This document shows positions 12,301 through 24,478 of a stretch of 64,000 bases of DNA, in pieces; the first letter of the stretch is position 1, and each line of letters starts with the position of its first letter. The notes under the pieces are model-generated. The model had not been told where the DNA came from, made no database searches, and saw only the letters and a list, made by a program, of their open reading frames with translations. A program made the translations under genes and the position numbers. Origin of the DNA: Erythrocercus mccallii (lineage: Eukaryota > Chordata > Aves > Passeriformes > Dicruridae); assembly GCA_013397435.1 (NCBI GenBank), contig VZRG01000352.1, positions 523,137 through 587,136 of the forward strand, written 5' to 3'.

Positions 12301-15061
12301 TTTTCACTAGTAGAGGCATACCACATAAAACAAGTATTTATAAATTAGTGATAAATGCTCATGAAATGAACTTCTGGAATCCCTTATAAAAATCATGGCC
12401 AGTCAGACCAGAAGAGAGATACTGAAAGACAACAAACTATTTTGTATACCAAAACACTTCTTTTAATAATATATAGCAGCCCCCCTTTGAATACATAACC
12501 CTTGCAAAATTCTTTTCCAGAGAATACATCTTTTTACCTCCCTAATCCAACTGATTCCTTTACAAACTTCTTAAATAAGCTGCATCCTGACATAAATCAA
12601 TCATTTTTAAGCACAATATCTTCAGGAAATTTCTTTTAAAAGGTGCACGCAGTAGTTTGAGATTAAATATTGCAAATTATTAATGTGTTTGCTTGTAATG
12701 TTCCCCATTCTGAATTGCCTAAGCATAATTTTTAATTTTTTTCCCTGTATCTACTTTGTAGACATTCTTTCCACTTCAAAATACTGTCTTAGTCATAAAG
12801 CATCAAAGACCTATAAAAGCTGACTTTAAGTGGTGTCCTGAAATCTCTTAGGGACGATCCAGCATTCAGCAGATTAAAGTAGTAGTTCTTCAAGACTGAA
12901 ATGACATCTAAGTAGGAAAAGTCCTTTTAGGTAAAAAAATACTCTTAGATACTATAGTAGACAAACAGTATTTTAAAAGACAGCTCTTGCAGAGCGAAGT
13001 CATTACCTGGGTATTAATATATGTCTCAAGCCTTTTTTCATATGCTAAATGAAAATCTGGGATAAAATGGCTGCTTGTGCTCCCTTATCATTTACAGTAT
13101 GCAGCATTGAGTTTAGCTAAAGCTTAGTCATCTCCCAACTCTACCTTTTGCTGTGTAAAGGCCTCTCTAATGGAAAACAAACCATTCTCACTTAAAATTA
13201 ATTACAGAGTCACCAGCTGGACTTTAAACACAGCATCTTGAAGATGCTGTGGTTACTGGATATTGTGCAGCAGCCCTAACATTCCGACAAAACAATTGTT
13301 TATAGACAATGAGCTAGAAATGTTCTTTTGCCATTAAACATAAAATGCTCATGCCAATAAAAACACAACTAAAATTCAAGCAAGATAGGTTAATTTACTA
13401 GCAATACAAACATGTAACAGAACTGAGGAGTTATATTTGTGACACAGTACCCCTGCAATTACTTTTCCATGGCTGCAGCACAAGCAGCAGGGCACTGCAG
13501 GCTCCTAGGAGGTTTATAATGTTGGAGGAAAGAGCCTCTTGGGTTATCAAAAACTTCATAAACCTCAAAGTCAAACTTAAGAAAAGGTACCTGAGGAAAT
13601 GAGACTTTGAGGTTGACCTTTCTTTGCTATTATTTCTACAGATGGAAGTGATGGGACCATTTCACTCTTCCTGCTCAGACAAGAAAGTACAGTGTTCTTT
13701 GTGCATGCAAAATAAGTGGGAAGAATTCTTGTGAGGAAAGGTAAAGGGCAAACAAGATAAAATTATTTTTCATGCAATTCATACTAACTGAACTGGGAAT
13801 GGAAACACTGAAGGAAAGGAAATTGTAAAACTGAGCTGTATTTTATCAAGAGCTACAATGTGTTCTGCTTTAAGAGAATTCCCTGGAGATCACTCCAGTA
13901 TGCAAGAACTAATATACGCTCCCACACAACATTTCAGTAATAATTGGAGACACCATGCAAGTTGAAAGAGGTATAAAATATCTAAAATAAATTTAAGTAA
14001 AATATCCCTTATAAAAACATTGTGAGTTTATTGAGCCAAGAAGCTCCTTTAGGGCTATTTAACACTTGTTGCAATTTTAATTTTCTCCCACATTATTCCA
14101 ATACTTAAACAATCTCAATTGCTTCTCAATGGAAAAAATATAGCAAACTACCTAAATATACCAGGTAAAGTGATTTCTTACATCTGATGCATCTAGAGGG
14201 AGTTTTATTCCCAAAAGTGCTTCTGAGGCACCTGGCTGTCTTATTAACATAACAAATGTACTCCATCATTTTTATTATGGAGTATGAACATGGGATTTTC
14301 TGGGAATTAATAAGGGTTTGAATTGTCTCTACGTCCTTTCTAAGCAAATTCTGGTTTCTGTAGAAAACAAAGCCTAACCATATGGATCATCTGCTTGACT
14401 TAGCTGCATGTTTCCTTTGATGTCTTGATAAGTTTGCCCAGCAAACTCACTGTAATTCTCCACCATGGTTTTTTGAGATAATTTTCATTGCTGCTATTTC
14501 ATCTGACTCTTCTGCTGTGAAAGGACAGGTCATACTATCCTGCATCCTGTCCTGCACAGTCTTAAATCAGTTTGCAAGGGAAAAAGAGGAGATAGCAAAC
14601 ACCCTGGCAGCTGATGGTTCCCTCCCTGCCCTTGCTCCCCTGCTGTGCACCCATCTGCAGCTCCAAAAACCTCCTGAGTATCCCCTCTCTGAGCCAGTCG
14701 GTGAGCCAGCCTACAGGAACCAGGCAGAATTTCAGAAGAGCTAAGGAAAGGATTATGGCTTTACATATATTATAAATGCTTATGCCTTCATACCTTCAAT
14801 CCAGCTGCAAAGGGTATTATGTAGTTGAGGTTTGCCTGTTATTTTGCCTGACTTTTCTCCAGCGCATGCAGAAGTTTCTGTAAACAAAAATTTTTCTTCC
14901 GCAAAGTTCTGTGCCTCAGGAATGAGAAGTGCATTGAATCTAATCTTCCTTGGGCTTGAGGGGAGATAGGGGACTCAGAAATGCTCTTGTAAGTTCTCAT
15001 AGTTTTATAAAAAGAAATATGATGATATGTATTGAATCCAAGGAAAAATTCATTTCACTAA
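9321..15061. other. Noncoding stretch, nothing recognised
   Basis: About 5.7 kb of AT-rich sequence. The region 9330-9600 may be an extension of the adjoining CR1, but I could not align it. A pair of overlapping plus-strand frames (11951-12142, 11967-12299) and a slightly GC-richer patch at 14520-14745 with a 75-codon frame have no recognisable domains. No splice-bounded exon of a GABA-A gamma subunit (the expected downstream neighbour) is visible. Confidence 0.5.
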
Positions 15062-15360
15062 GCTAAGAAGGAATTCACTAGAATGAAACATGTCAGGAAA
15101 ACAACCAACACCAAAATCTAATAGAAAACAACCCCCAAAACCCAAAACGAATGCAATTTAAACAAGTTACTTTCAGAAAAGTTTGAAGGTATAAAAAATT
15201 TGGAAAAGTACTGGAAAAGCCTGATCCTAAAGAAAAGTTATTTTCAACTAAACTAAGGAAAAATTCAGTGGGATGAAATGTGTTAGGAAAAAACAAAAGC
15301 AAACAAAAACCCTTTAACCAAATGGAATCTGAACAAACTAGCTTTGTAAAAAGGTATTCT
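15062..15360. repeat. Imperfect tandem duplication, unit about 190 bp
   Basis: A block starting ctaagaaggaattcactaga (about 15062) followed by an atgaaacatgtcaggaaaac segment recurs, diverged, as ctaaggaaaaattcagtggg (about 15251) followed by atgaaatgtgttaggaaaaa. In both, an A/C-rich segment, a gaatgcaattt/ggaatctgaac segment and aaacaagtta/aacaaactag follow in the same order. The second copy is partly truncated. The minus-strand 69-codon frame here is low-complexity Phe/Leu sequence and not a gene. Confidence 0.6.
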
Positions 15361-18300
15361 TCCTCAATTGTTCAGCAAGTTTTTTTTGAGAAAGTACAAG
15401 TTCAATAGCTCTCTGTTTGTCTGACTTTCTGCTATGAGAAAAAAAGGGCAAAACTAAAATATTTTTCTTTTGATAAAACCCTCCATGCCTTGTACATGCA
15501 TTACAAAGAGCTGAGACACAATAACAACTGCCTTTATCCTGAACAAGTCACCTTGAGAGGTACAATCTAACCCTGAATTTATTTATGGTGACTATGAAAT
15601 ATGACTATTGAAATATAACTATATGAAAGGGATGCATAGTACTGAAAAATGAATATGAAATACATTTTAGTTGAAGTGGTACATTATTACATAATCTCTC
15701 CTTTGTTATATAGCCTTTTGTAATCTGATAGAAGGATGCAAGAACAAAACAGAGACACTTTGAGTAGAGGAAGATTTTCTAAAACTCAACTGCAACACGA
15801 GCTCCCTGTTAAGTATGAAGCCAAATCAGCTACAGCCCCCTCTTCCAAAACCTCTGTAGGATAGTTTCCGAATAAAAAGCACATCTAAGTACTAATGTTT
15901 TGGGAAAGAGAACAGTATAGAAGAAGAGAAACTCACAAAAAATGTATTTTTCATTAATTTTAAATAATCTGCTCTTCTTTTTTATGCACGCCTCTATCAG
16001 AGGGAAACATGCCCAGGTTGGAGCTGTACATCTGCACCATCATCTTCATGGGGCAAGATATTAAGTCAAGGATCTGTTCATTCAGAGATTGCATTAGGAT
16101 GTGAGTTGCCTCAAAATATTGCCTATTAAAAATAGCAATAACTTTGCCTAAACATTTGTATACTAATTTTAAATTACTCACAAATATTGCAGGTACTGAT
16201 ATTCACATTCTGATGTTTTCTATGTCAGATAACTTTGAGTTACTCCCCAATTATCTAACTAATGAGAATTACCTAGACTGTGTTTCTGACTAACAATGAG
16301 GGAAATAGCCCATGAAATGAAAACACATACACCTATCTCACAAAACATTTGTTGAAATCCAGGTGCCTGTTAAAGATTTTTATGCTTTGAAGAGTATTAC
16401 ACAGTTGCATGAGCATGTGAGATAGAAAACTTATACAGGTTTTCTTATTATTTTTTCTAAATATCAAGGATGATTACTTCAAAAGTAGTCCTTAAAGAAC
16501 CAGTGATCTCTCTCATGGAAGACTTCTCTCACTTATTTTTATTATAGGCACTCCCTATGAATGAAAAACTTGGTTTTCATGCTTGTATATACAATGTGCT
16601 TTGGGCAATCTACATTTTTAATCCTAATCTAAGACTTTACTGAAATGACCATATTTGTGGCTTGGCAAGGAATATGTCTGTTGTGCTTTTTTGCTGAACT
16701 GTTTTTTGAAACAGATGTAACAAATAAATCATGTTCCTTTATGTAGTCAGATTTTCTGAAGTGCAGAAGAAAATGATAAGCATCAATTCTTTAAAGGTAA
16801 GTCAGACTGGGAGGCACTGTGGATTAGAAACACAAACATTTTATAAGATTTTAATTTTAAAATCCATTTAAAATGTTCAAACATACAAATAATATGCCAA
16901 ATTGCCAATATTTTTTCTGTAATTAGCTGTGAAAATAGTGTGAGTCATTATCCTGAAGTATTCTACTTGAACAATTTCTCTCCTTCCACTTATTTCTCAA
17001 TTAAAGTAATTATTTTCTTAGATACTTTGCATATTTCATTTTCTTTTATTCCCTATGGTACTGTACCACACAACAGATGTGTTATAGCTTTTTGCTCTTT
17101 AAATAAAGCCATTTTTTAGGGGGAAGAATGGTGCATGGGGTAAGGAAATTCACTGAGATACCATGTCAAAAGGCTGCCAAACAGATACCCAGATGATTTT
17201 ATGGCCTCAACATTTCTTTATCTTTTAAAAGCTTTTATGCAAAATGGCAAACTATAAAAAATAATGGTCCTTGAAGGTTAGATTATGCCTTTAGGCTTAA
17301 CTGCAGGCATTGATCCTGGATTAGGTTGCTTGAAAACAATTCTTGGTACAACACCTTTGGAAAGTGATTCTCTTTGCTGCAACAAGACCCCACTGTGGAC
17401 CACTACAGTGGGAGGATAGAGCACTGACCTCATCCTCCCTGCATTCTATCATGCTTCCTTTGGGACTGCAATTAAGCAATTATGAATGAGCTGGTCAGAT
17501 AGCAGACAACTGTGGACCTTCCATTGGTGCACCTGAGGGTGATCATCAGGGCTCTTAGCTTCCTCTGGCAGTTTTTGGTTGCTCACTTACTTTGTCTCAA
17601 ACCAAACAAACTGTCACAGGTCACCAGAACACCACAGGATGTAGGACAGAGGGGTGTTAAGCTTTGCTCTCCTACAGTGGTACCACGAGGTGCCTGTTCG
17701 TGTTGAAGGGAACCAGAGAACCCAGAGGGGAAAACCAAAGTCATATAGAGCAGACCTGCCCTCACAGCCCACCAGGGCAGGAAGAGGTCCATTAATTTAA
17801 TGGATTTAATTAATTTAATGCTTTGTGAAGAAGTCTGTTAATTTAAACAGGATTACCTGAGGAAAGTCACCACTGTATGGGCAAGAGGGCAAATCAGACA
17901 TGACATGAGTACCAAAGGGTTTTTCTTTAACAGAATCTTGTTCTGCATTTGGGTCACTACACCATTAACAAATGTGGGTTACCTAGGGCCTTCCCCTGGA
18001 CAGTATTCTGGTCACTGCTGCTCCATCACAGGGAGCCTCTGAAGTTCAGCAAGGTGGGAATACCATCCGCACCAGACCTTTTCAACCTGGAAGGGCTTGC
18101 TCTGCAATTCAAGCAGAGGTCTGAGCTAAAGAGACACAAGGTGAAGGACTAGTACTTAATAATGTTTGATTTGATCTTTTTTCTAAATGAATTTTAATGT
18201 GTAGACTATTAAAAAAGGGAACATCGCATATATCATAAGGTCCGGTGCTCACCAAGTCAAAAATGCTTACTTCCCTGTGCCACTCCAGCCTTCTTGTTTG

Positions 18301-20419
18301 TTTGCAGTAGAATGCTGCACTTAATTCCATACTCAAATGCTATGGTTTTCCTCAAGGAGTAGACAGGAAGCAGACTTTATCATCTCAGTGGGAATTCCTT
18401 CTAAAATAGATACATAATTATGATATGCAATGACTCGCTATTCCACTGAAGAAATCTTTAGGCAGACAGGCTTTTGTTTCAGATTTTACATATTGTCTAC
18501 GTTTTGTAAATTGTAATCAGTAAATGAACTTGAAAATTAAACCATTAATCATTGTGAATAATATATGTATCATCTTTTAATCAGAGATTCAAAACTTATA
18601 AGAATCCTTCACCATGGATAAAAATAAATTCTGATGAAGGACACATACAAATGTTCTGAAAAGTAGTATTAATCTGTGATTGCAACACCTAGCACAATGA
18701 AAAAAATTAACTGTTACTGCAAAATGGAATTGGATGCAAGGATATAGTAATTGGTGCTTGAGCAGGTGTAAGGGATTCAGGAATATTTACTGCAGTGAGA
18801 AATGAAATGCTGGAATACATAAAAAAATAAATGTCAGAAGTAATACTTCTATGTGGAAGGGAATAGTTTAATCGCCTTTATTAAAAAAAAAAATCCAGTC
18901 AATAAAACCAGGTAGAAACTCTGAGTGGAAAAGAATAAGATTTGCAATGGGAGTTAGTGAGGGAAGTCAAGCTGAGACATATTTCTTGTCATAACCCAAA
19001 TACACTGCTAAAATTAACAAAATATTACTCATAGCAGATTCTAACTTCATTGTGGTTATTTATTTATCATTGATGATCACTATTTCATCAACAGTTAAAT
19101 AATTACAACAATATTGATATGTGCATTATGCTTAAAGGTCTTGAAAGTTTTGCCATTATTATAATTGTCAACAAAGCAATTACACTTCAGACATAAATAT
19201 TTAGGCTTTAGTAACAAGTGTGAATAGTGAGAAAGGCAATAATTTCAAGTAATCATCTCTTTATGACATTGTGATTAGCTCAGGATAAATAGAAATCGTT
19301 TTGTTGCCATGAATTGTCTACAGAAGTGAATGGACAATTTCAAAATTTTCATTGTGAAAATGGAGAATGCATAGCAGGCAAAATGTTGATTCAGTTGCAG
19401 CATCTTACCATTATAAGGACTATTTCATGCACTTTTAGAGTCATAAACATAAGATAACAAACTGTAATAAGAGATCTAGTCATTCTATACAGAAGAAATT
19501 ACTAAAGTCATGAAACACATGAAAAGCCTTCTCACACACTGGTTTTCTATGATGGGCAAAAGAGTTCTCCTTACCAACACCAAAATGGGCCTGCAAATCT
19601 ACCATGGGAGAAAGTCTTTAATAAAGGGCAGATGCTTGTACTGTTAGTATGAGTTATAGCTTTATAACTTTAGAAGGTATTTTTAAATATGTCCTTCCTT
19701 GCCTAACAACCTTCAAAACTCAGTTCTTTTGGATTCATTATAGTGTAGCACTGCATAAATCTCCGTTGAGATTTCCTCTTTCTCATCTCCTAAGCACTAA
19801 AGTTAAAAATATGTGTTTGTAGCCTAGCAGAGGAAACAAACCCTCTTTCATGCTAAAATTACTCAAATTGTCTTAATTGGAGTACCAATTAAATGATTAA
19901 CTGATTTTTCGACAACACACTAAAATGGCACTTCTCAGAAGTGATCTATTGAGTCAGATTGTCTGCAGATTCAGGGAGTGCTGTATCTTTTGATGCTGAG
20001 CGTACACTTCAGAGGCTGTCTTTGTAGCTGCAAAGAATAGAAACTGTTGTTCTAAGGCAAAATGAGGTATCAGCATACAAGGTAAGAAACGGGGAAATGG
20101 TGAAGGGTTGCTTGCTGTGTTGACTGTTGTAGGAATGCAAGCTAATTTTTCTTAAACTCCTTAATGTAGGAAAAAGGCATCTGCAGAATCAGAAAAAATC
20201 CTAGCACCCTAACAGTAATGTTATACTAGTGGTACTGCTGGAAAAGATACACTCCTTGATGCCAGACTTTCACATGCAAAGTCACACACATGGAGTTCAA
20301 TGGGTCTGCTGTCTTTAAGATGTTTGAAAGTGTTTTCCAGGAGTATTTGTTTCATTACAAAGACACCAGTCAAGAATAAAGGTAAAGATTACCTGAAGGT
20401 CACCAGACCCTCCTTCTAC
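15361..20419. other. Noncoding stretch, nothing recognised
   Basis: AT-rich, with a more GC-rich island at about 17390-18130 whose short frames (17512-17706 plus, 17583-17792 minus, 17949-18152 plus) show no known domain. A symmetric AT-rich segment (attaatttaatggatttaat and repeats of it) lies at 17790-17820. I cannot assign a function. Confidence 0.5.
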
Positions 20420-20424
20420 TCCTC
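20420..20424. repeat. Left target-site duplication TCCTC
   Basis: TCCTC at 20420-20424 is repeated exactly at 21809-21813, immediately outside the TG...CA ends of the LTR between them. A 5-bp duplication is usual for class III (ERVL-type) and some other retroviral integrases. Confidence 0.8.
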
Positions 20425-20905
20425 TGTCTTGGTTTGAAAGACAAGTATCTGCTAAGAGGCAGGGCCTCCTTAGGAAAAATGTAGACTTCAAATCCCCTCC
20501 CTCCAAATTATTATAATTTAGGAAATTAAAAGGGGCTTTCAGGCAGAGTTATGGGGTAGGGATAACAGTTCTTTACTAGTGTTTATAACAATGCAAACAA
20601 ACAACAATTACAGCAATACTACTAAACAGAACTAGGCAAAAACCTCGAGAGGCTTTGTTTTCACAAAGCTTGGGGCAGTCTGATCTCACTCGAGAGCACC
20701 AGGCTGGAACGGTGTGTTACAGATATGTGTTAAGAATAATATGTGCTGGAATGTTTTATACTGTATATAAAGTTAACCCAGATAAAAGTTCTTTCTGTAA
20801 GCCAAATTTCCAAACAGCTGTCTCAAGGGAAGCCTCCAAACCTGGGAGGAGGACCTTCATTTACATCCGAAAGCTGGGTGGGGGATCTGCATTCTCCTCA
20901 GATGG

Positions 20906-20973
20906 CTGTGGCCAAGGACCTTCTATTTACACTCAATCTCTGTGGCCAAGGACCTTCTATTCACACTCAATCT
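20906..20973. repeat. 34-bp tandem repeat, two copies, at the edge of the gap
   Basis: A 34-base unit starting ctgtggccaaggaccttcta occurs at 20906-20939 and 20940-20973, with one T/C difference. A related piece (aggaccttcatttacatc) lies about 50 bases before. The assembly gap begins 15 bases after the second copy, suggesting that a longer array of this unit was not assembled. Confidence 0.9.
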
Positions 20974-20988
20974 CCGCCGCTGATAACC

Positions 20989-21713
20989 NNNNNNNNNNNN
21001 NNNNNNNNNNNNNNNNNNNNNNNNNNNNNNNNNNNNNNNNNNNNNNNNNNNNNNNNNNNNNNNNNNNNNNNNNNNNNNNNNNNNNNNNNNNNNNNNNNNN
21101 NNNNNNNNNNNNNNNNNNNNNNNNNNNNNNNNNNNNNNNNNNNNNNNNNNNNNNNNNNNNNNNNNNNNNNNNNNNNNNNNNNNNNNNNNNNNNNNNNNNN
21201 NNNNNNNNNNNNNNNNNNNNNNNNNNNNNNNNNNNNNNNNNNNNNNNNNNNNNNNNNNNNNNNNNNNNNNNNNNNNNNNNNNNNNNNNNNNNNNNNNNNN
21301 NNNNNNNNNNNNNNNNNNNNNNNNNNNNNNNNNNNNNNNNNNNNNNNNNNNNNNNNNNNNNNNNNNNNNNNNNNNNNNNNNNNNNNNNNNNNNNNNNNNN
21401 NNNNNNNNNNNNNNNNNNNNNNNNNNNNNNNNNNNNNNNNNNNNNNNNNNNNNNNNNNNNNNNNNNNNNNNNNNNNNNNNNNNNNNNNNNNNNNNNNNNN
21501 NNNNNNNNNNNNNNNNNNNNNNNNNNNNNNNNNNNNNNNNNNNNNNNNNNNNNNNNNNNNNNNNNNNNNNNNNNNNNNNNNNNNNNNNNNNNNNNNNNNN
21601 NNNNNNNNNNNNNNNNNNNNNNNNNNNNNNNNNNNNNNNNNNNNNNNNNNNNNNNNNNNNNNNNNNNNNNNNNNNNNNNNNNNNNNNNNNNNNNNNNNNN
21701 NNNNNNNNNNNNN
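20989..21713. other. Assembly gap (725 N)
   Basis: Run of N inside the solo LTR. The long frames that cross it are artefacts of reading N as open sequence. Confidence 1.
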
Positions 21714-21808
21714 CCATAAGCACCCAGCAATTAGTTCCCTAGCAACCCACTGGGAAAAAATTCCCACAAGCAAGGAAAGGAAAAAAGAAACAAATCCAAC
21801 CCCCAACA

Positions 21809-21813
21809 TCCTC
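21809..21813. repeat. Right target-site duplication TCCTC
   Basis: Exact copy of the pentamer at 20420-20424, directly outside the TGTTGG end of the minus-strand LTR. Confidence 0.8.
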
Positions 21814-21829
21814 TTTGAAGGTAGGAGTA

Positions 21830-22410
21830 ATATTTGCTTTCTTCCCATTGTCAGATTTTGTTTTCCTATGACTCTCTCTAAAAACTCAGATAGTGTCGCT
21901 ATATTCCTGCCAGGTCATCCAGCCCTGCTTCTGCCTTTTTATATTTGAGTTTAGTCAAGGCCAACTTACCTATACAGGCCTCCTGCCACCTCGGCATGAC
22001 TTGTTTCTTACCAAGTTGGACTTTGCTTGAGGTCAGAGAAGAATATGTTTGAAAATCAACCAGATGCTCTGGACCTCTTTTCTCTCCAGAACAATCTACC
22101 AAGGGACCCTTTCAAGCCTACCCCTCAGCTGCCTGGGGCTGTGAATGGAATTAGCACTGTGCAGAGACCAGGGCCAGTCTGCTCTCTTGCAGTCCAGGCC
22201 TGGTATCCAGTTTTCTGCCTGGTTCTTTCCTCTGAGGATCCTGAACACTTTCATCTCACGGTCACCCAAGGCTTTCACATCACTGTCCTGTCCATTCCTT
22301 TTGTAAGTTTGAGCTGCAGCCAGAGCTGCATGAGCTCCCTGGCTCCTCCATCACCTCAGCCAGGAAGTTGTCATCGATGCACTTCAGAAGCCTCCTATAT
22401 TTCCCTGGGT
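21830..22410 (-). mobile_element. CR1 LINE ORF2 fragment (endonuclease end and linker)
   Basis: On the minus strand, a LLKCIDDNFLAEVMEEP-like stretch (about 22390-22340), then DREMKVFRILRGKNQAENW (about 22260-22205) and DCKRADWPW, then cagccaggc and an MTWQEYSDTI-like stretch near 21920-21890, follow the order of CR1 ORF2 after the GDFN motif. Several frameshifts are needed, so it is a decayed copy. The plus-strand 145-codon frame at 22027-22464 is its antisense shadow. The solo LTR sits at its lower-coordinate edge; I could not recognise CR1 sequence on the far side of the LTR. Confidence 0.75.
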
Positions 22411-23437
22411 TTTTTAAACTCTTTTTTAGTTTGGTTGGTTTTTTCTTTTAATATTATGTCTTAGTGTGAGGTGTGAAGTTGCTCTCACTATTGGTAAATG
22501 GCAGAGTTGCCAGATGGATCTAGTCTTTGATATTCCCAGTATCACCTGATCACTGGCTCATTATTGGACACTTGTTCTAGTGTATTAATGCTGTCAGAAT
22601 TATTTCTTTAAAAAATAGAAACACTGAGCATTACATATACATTACACATACAACCTACAGTAAAAAGAGCTGAACTCTACCTATAAGGAAACTTGAAACA
22701 TGGTTGACTCTAAACTCACACCACTGTCATTTCTGAGAACACTAGCCTGTTTAGTGTCAGGTGGCTGTGGTAGAAAGAAATAACAGAAAGATGTTTTGAA
22801 GGAAAATGTGTTCCATCACAAAGGTTTAAGAGCACTATGTCAACCGGAGGGCAATTTTTACTGCTGGTTCTTACTATCTCCAATATTAACAATTGATTTG
22901 GGAGGCAAGGTGGGGAGAAGGGAGAGGAGTGCAGCAGTTAAATATGTTGCTCTACAAAAAACAGTAACCTTCATAAAACTGTCACATTCTTTGTATTTGT
23001 CACTCATGTCCAGCATTAGCAAAAAGTGATGCTAATCTTTGGAAAGTTGAAGAGAAAGTAAATTCCTTCCTCTTTAATAAGTTATACGAGGGTCTCAAAA
23101 GATCTGCAAAGAACTTGAAAGCAGAGTTGCTTTTCAATATTTAAAATGTTATGAATATTCATCTTTCACTTTTACTCTGACTCCTATCCACCACAAATGC
23201 ACAGGACAAAATGTTTTCCAGGCTGGATCTACTTAAATGATTCTTTTCTCCCATATGATTTGTCAACTCAGCAAATATTACTCAGGCTCCTGTTTGCTTC
23301 TTATCCATACATAAAGCACATTGTTGAAACCAAATCCTTATTCATTACAGTCTGATTTTTGGATTAAGAGTTGCCTGAAAAATATACTATACTTTAGATC
23401 ATTTTCTGCATTTCTGTCAATCCCCCAGCACTTCATA
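22411..23437. other. Noncoding stretch, nothing recognised
   Basis: About 1 kb of AT-rich DNA between two CR1 fragments. No family signatures in any frame. Confidence 0.5.
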
Positions 23438-24478
23438 AATTGCCATAGGCAAGGACACCTTCCACTAGACCAGGTTACTCAAAGTCTCATCCAACCTAGC
23501 TTTGAACAATTCCAGGGATGGGGCACCCACAACTTCTTTGGGCAACTTGTGCCAGTTACTCATCCCCCTCAGAGTAAAAAAATTCTTCCTAATATCTAAT
23601 TTAAATCTCTTGTCTTTTAGTTTAAACCATTGCCCCTTCTCCTATCACTATCTGCCTATGTAAAAAGTCTCTCCTCTTTTTAATAAGACCCCTTTAAGTA
23701 CTGAAAGGCCACAATAAGATCTCCCCATAGGCTTTCTTTCTCCAGGCTGAACAACCCAACTCTCTCAGCCTGTCTTCACGGGAGTAGTCACAGCCCTCTG
23801 AGCATCTTTATGGCCTCCTCTGGACCTGCTCTAATACATCCATACTCTCCTATGCTGAGGACCCCAGACCTGGACACAGTACTTTAGGTGGAGTCTCACC
23901 AAGGCAGAGCAGAGGGGGAGAATCACCTCCCTTGAGCTGCTTGTGATGCAGCCCAGGATGCCATTGGCCTTCTGGGCTGTGAGCACACACTGATGGTCAT
24001 GGCCATATTTTCATCCTTGAGAACCCCCAAGCCCTTCTCATCAGGGCTGCTCTCAATGACTTCTTCTCTCAGTCTGGATCCATGTCGGGGATTGCCCCAA
24101 CCCAAGTGCAGCACACTGCACCTGGATTTGCTGAATCTCATGAGGTTCCCATGGGCCCACTTCCCAAGTGTGTCCAGGTCCCCCTGAATGGCATCCCTTA
24201 CCTCTATTGCATCACCTGCACTTCTCAGCCTTGTGTCATTGGTAAACTTGCTGAAAGTGCATGGATCCCTTTGTCTGTGTCCTTGATAAAGATACTTAAG
24301 AGCATCAATCCCAAAACAGAGCCCTGAGGGACACCTCTGGTCACCGGCCTCCACCTGGACACTGAGCCAGTTACCACAACTCTCTGTCTTTGCCCATCCA
24401 GTCAATTCCTTACCCATCATATAGTCCACGTCTCACATCCATGTCTCTCTAATTTGGACAGAAGGATGTCATGTTCTT
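23438..24478 (-). mobile_element. CR1 LINE 3' fragment, reverse transcriptase C terminus and 3' UTR
   Basis: The minus strand holds a 168-codon open stretch (24429-23923). It is like the C-terminal reverse transcriptase of CR1: KFTNDTRLRSAGD (FADDT motif region), DLDTLGKWAHGNLMRFSKSR, CSVLHLGWGNP, EKGLGVLKDENM. It is followed by the usual 3' UTR blocks (plus-strand ctccaggctgaacaaccca, cagggatggggcacccacaa, ccactagaccaggttactca). The catalytic F-A-D-D motif reads F-T-N-D, so the enzyme would be dead. The very 3' tail is missing. This is the best-preserved CR1 open stretch in the window. Confidence 0.9.

Larger units (their letters stand above)
20425..21808 (-). mobile_element. Solo LTR of an avian endogenous retrovirus, minus strand
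   Basis: Read on the minus strand the element begins TGTTGGGGGTTGGATTTG at 21808 and ends TTTCAAACCAAGACA at 20425, the canonical TG...CA LTR ends. It is flanked by identical TCCTC. Near its 3' end (plus-strand 20470-20580) it carries a segment also present in the LTR at 39525-40240. No gag, pol or env sequence is attached, so this is a solo LTR from recombination of an old provirus. The assembly is missing 725 bases in the middle, so the true length (1384 as drawn) is unknown and an internal retroviral fragment in the gap cannot be excluded. Confidence 0.82.

Noticed and set aside
20655..21948. Very long open frames (up to 401 codons) on both strands
   Set aside because: They exist only because 725 N bases were read as open codons; the flanks are LTR sequence.
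22027..22464. 145-codon plus-strand frame
   Set aside because: Antisense of a CR1 ORF2 fragment; the minus-strand reading gives the CR1 motifs DREMKVFRILRG and CIDDNFLAEV.
1..24478. Search for GABRG1, the expected downstream neighbour
   Set aside because: No gamma-subunit motif such as a ligand-binding strand or M1-M4 helix was seen in any frame; its 5' end probably lies outside the window.
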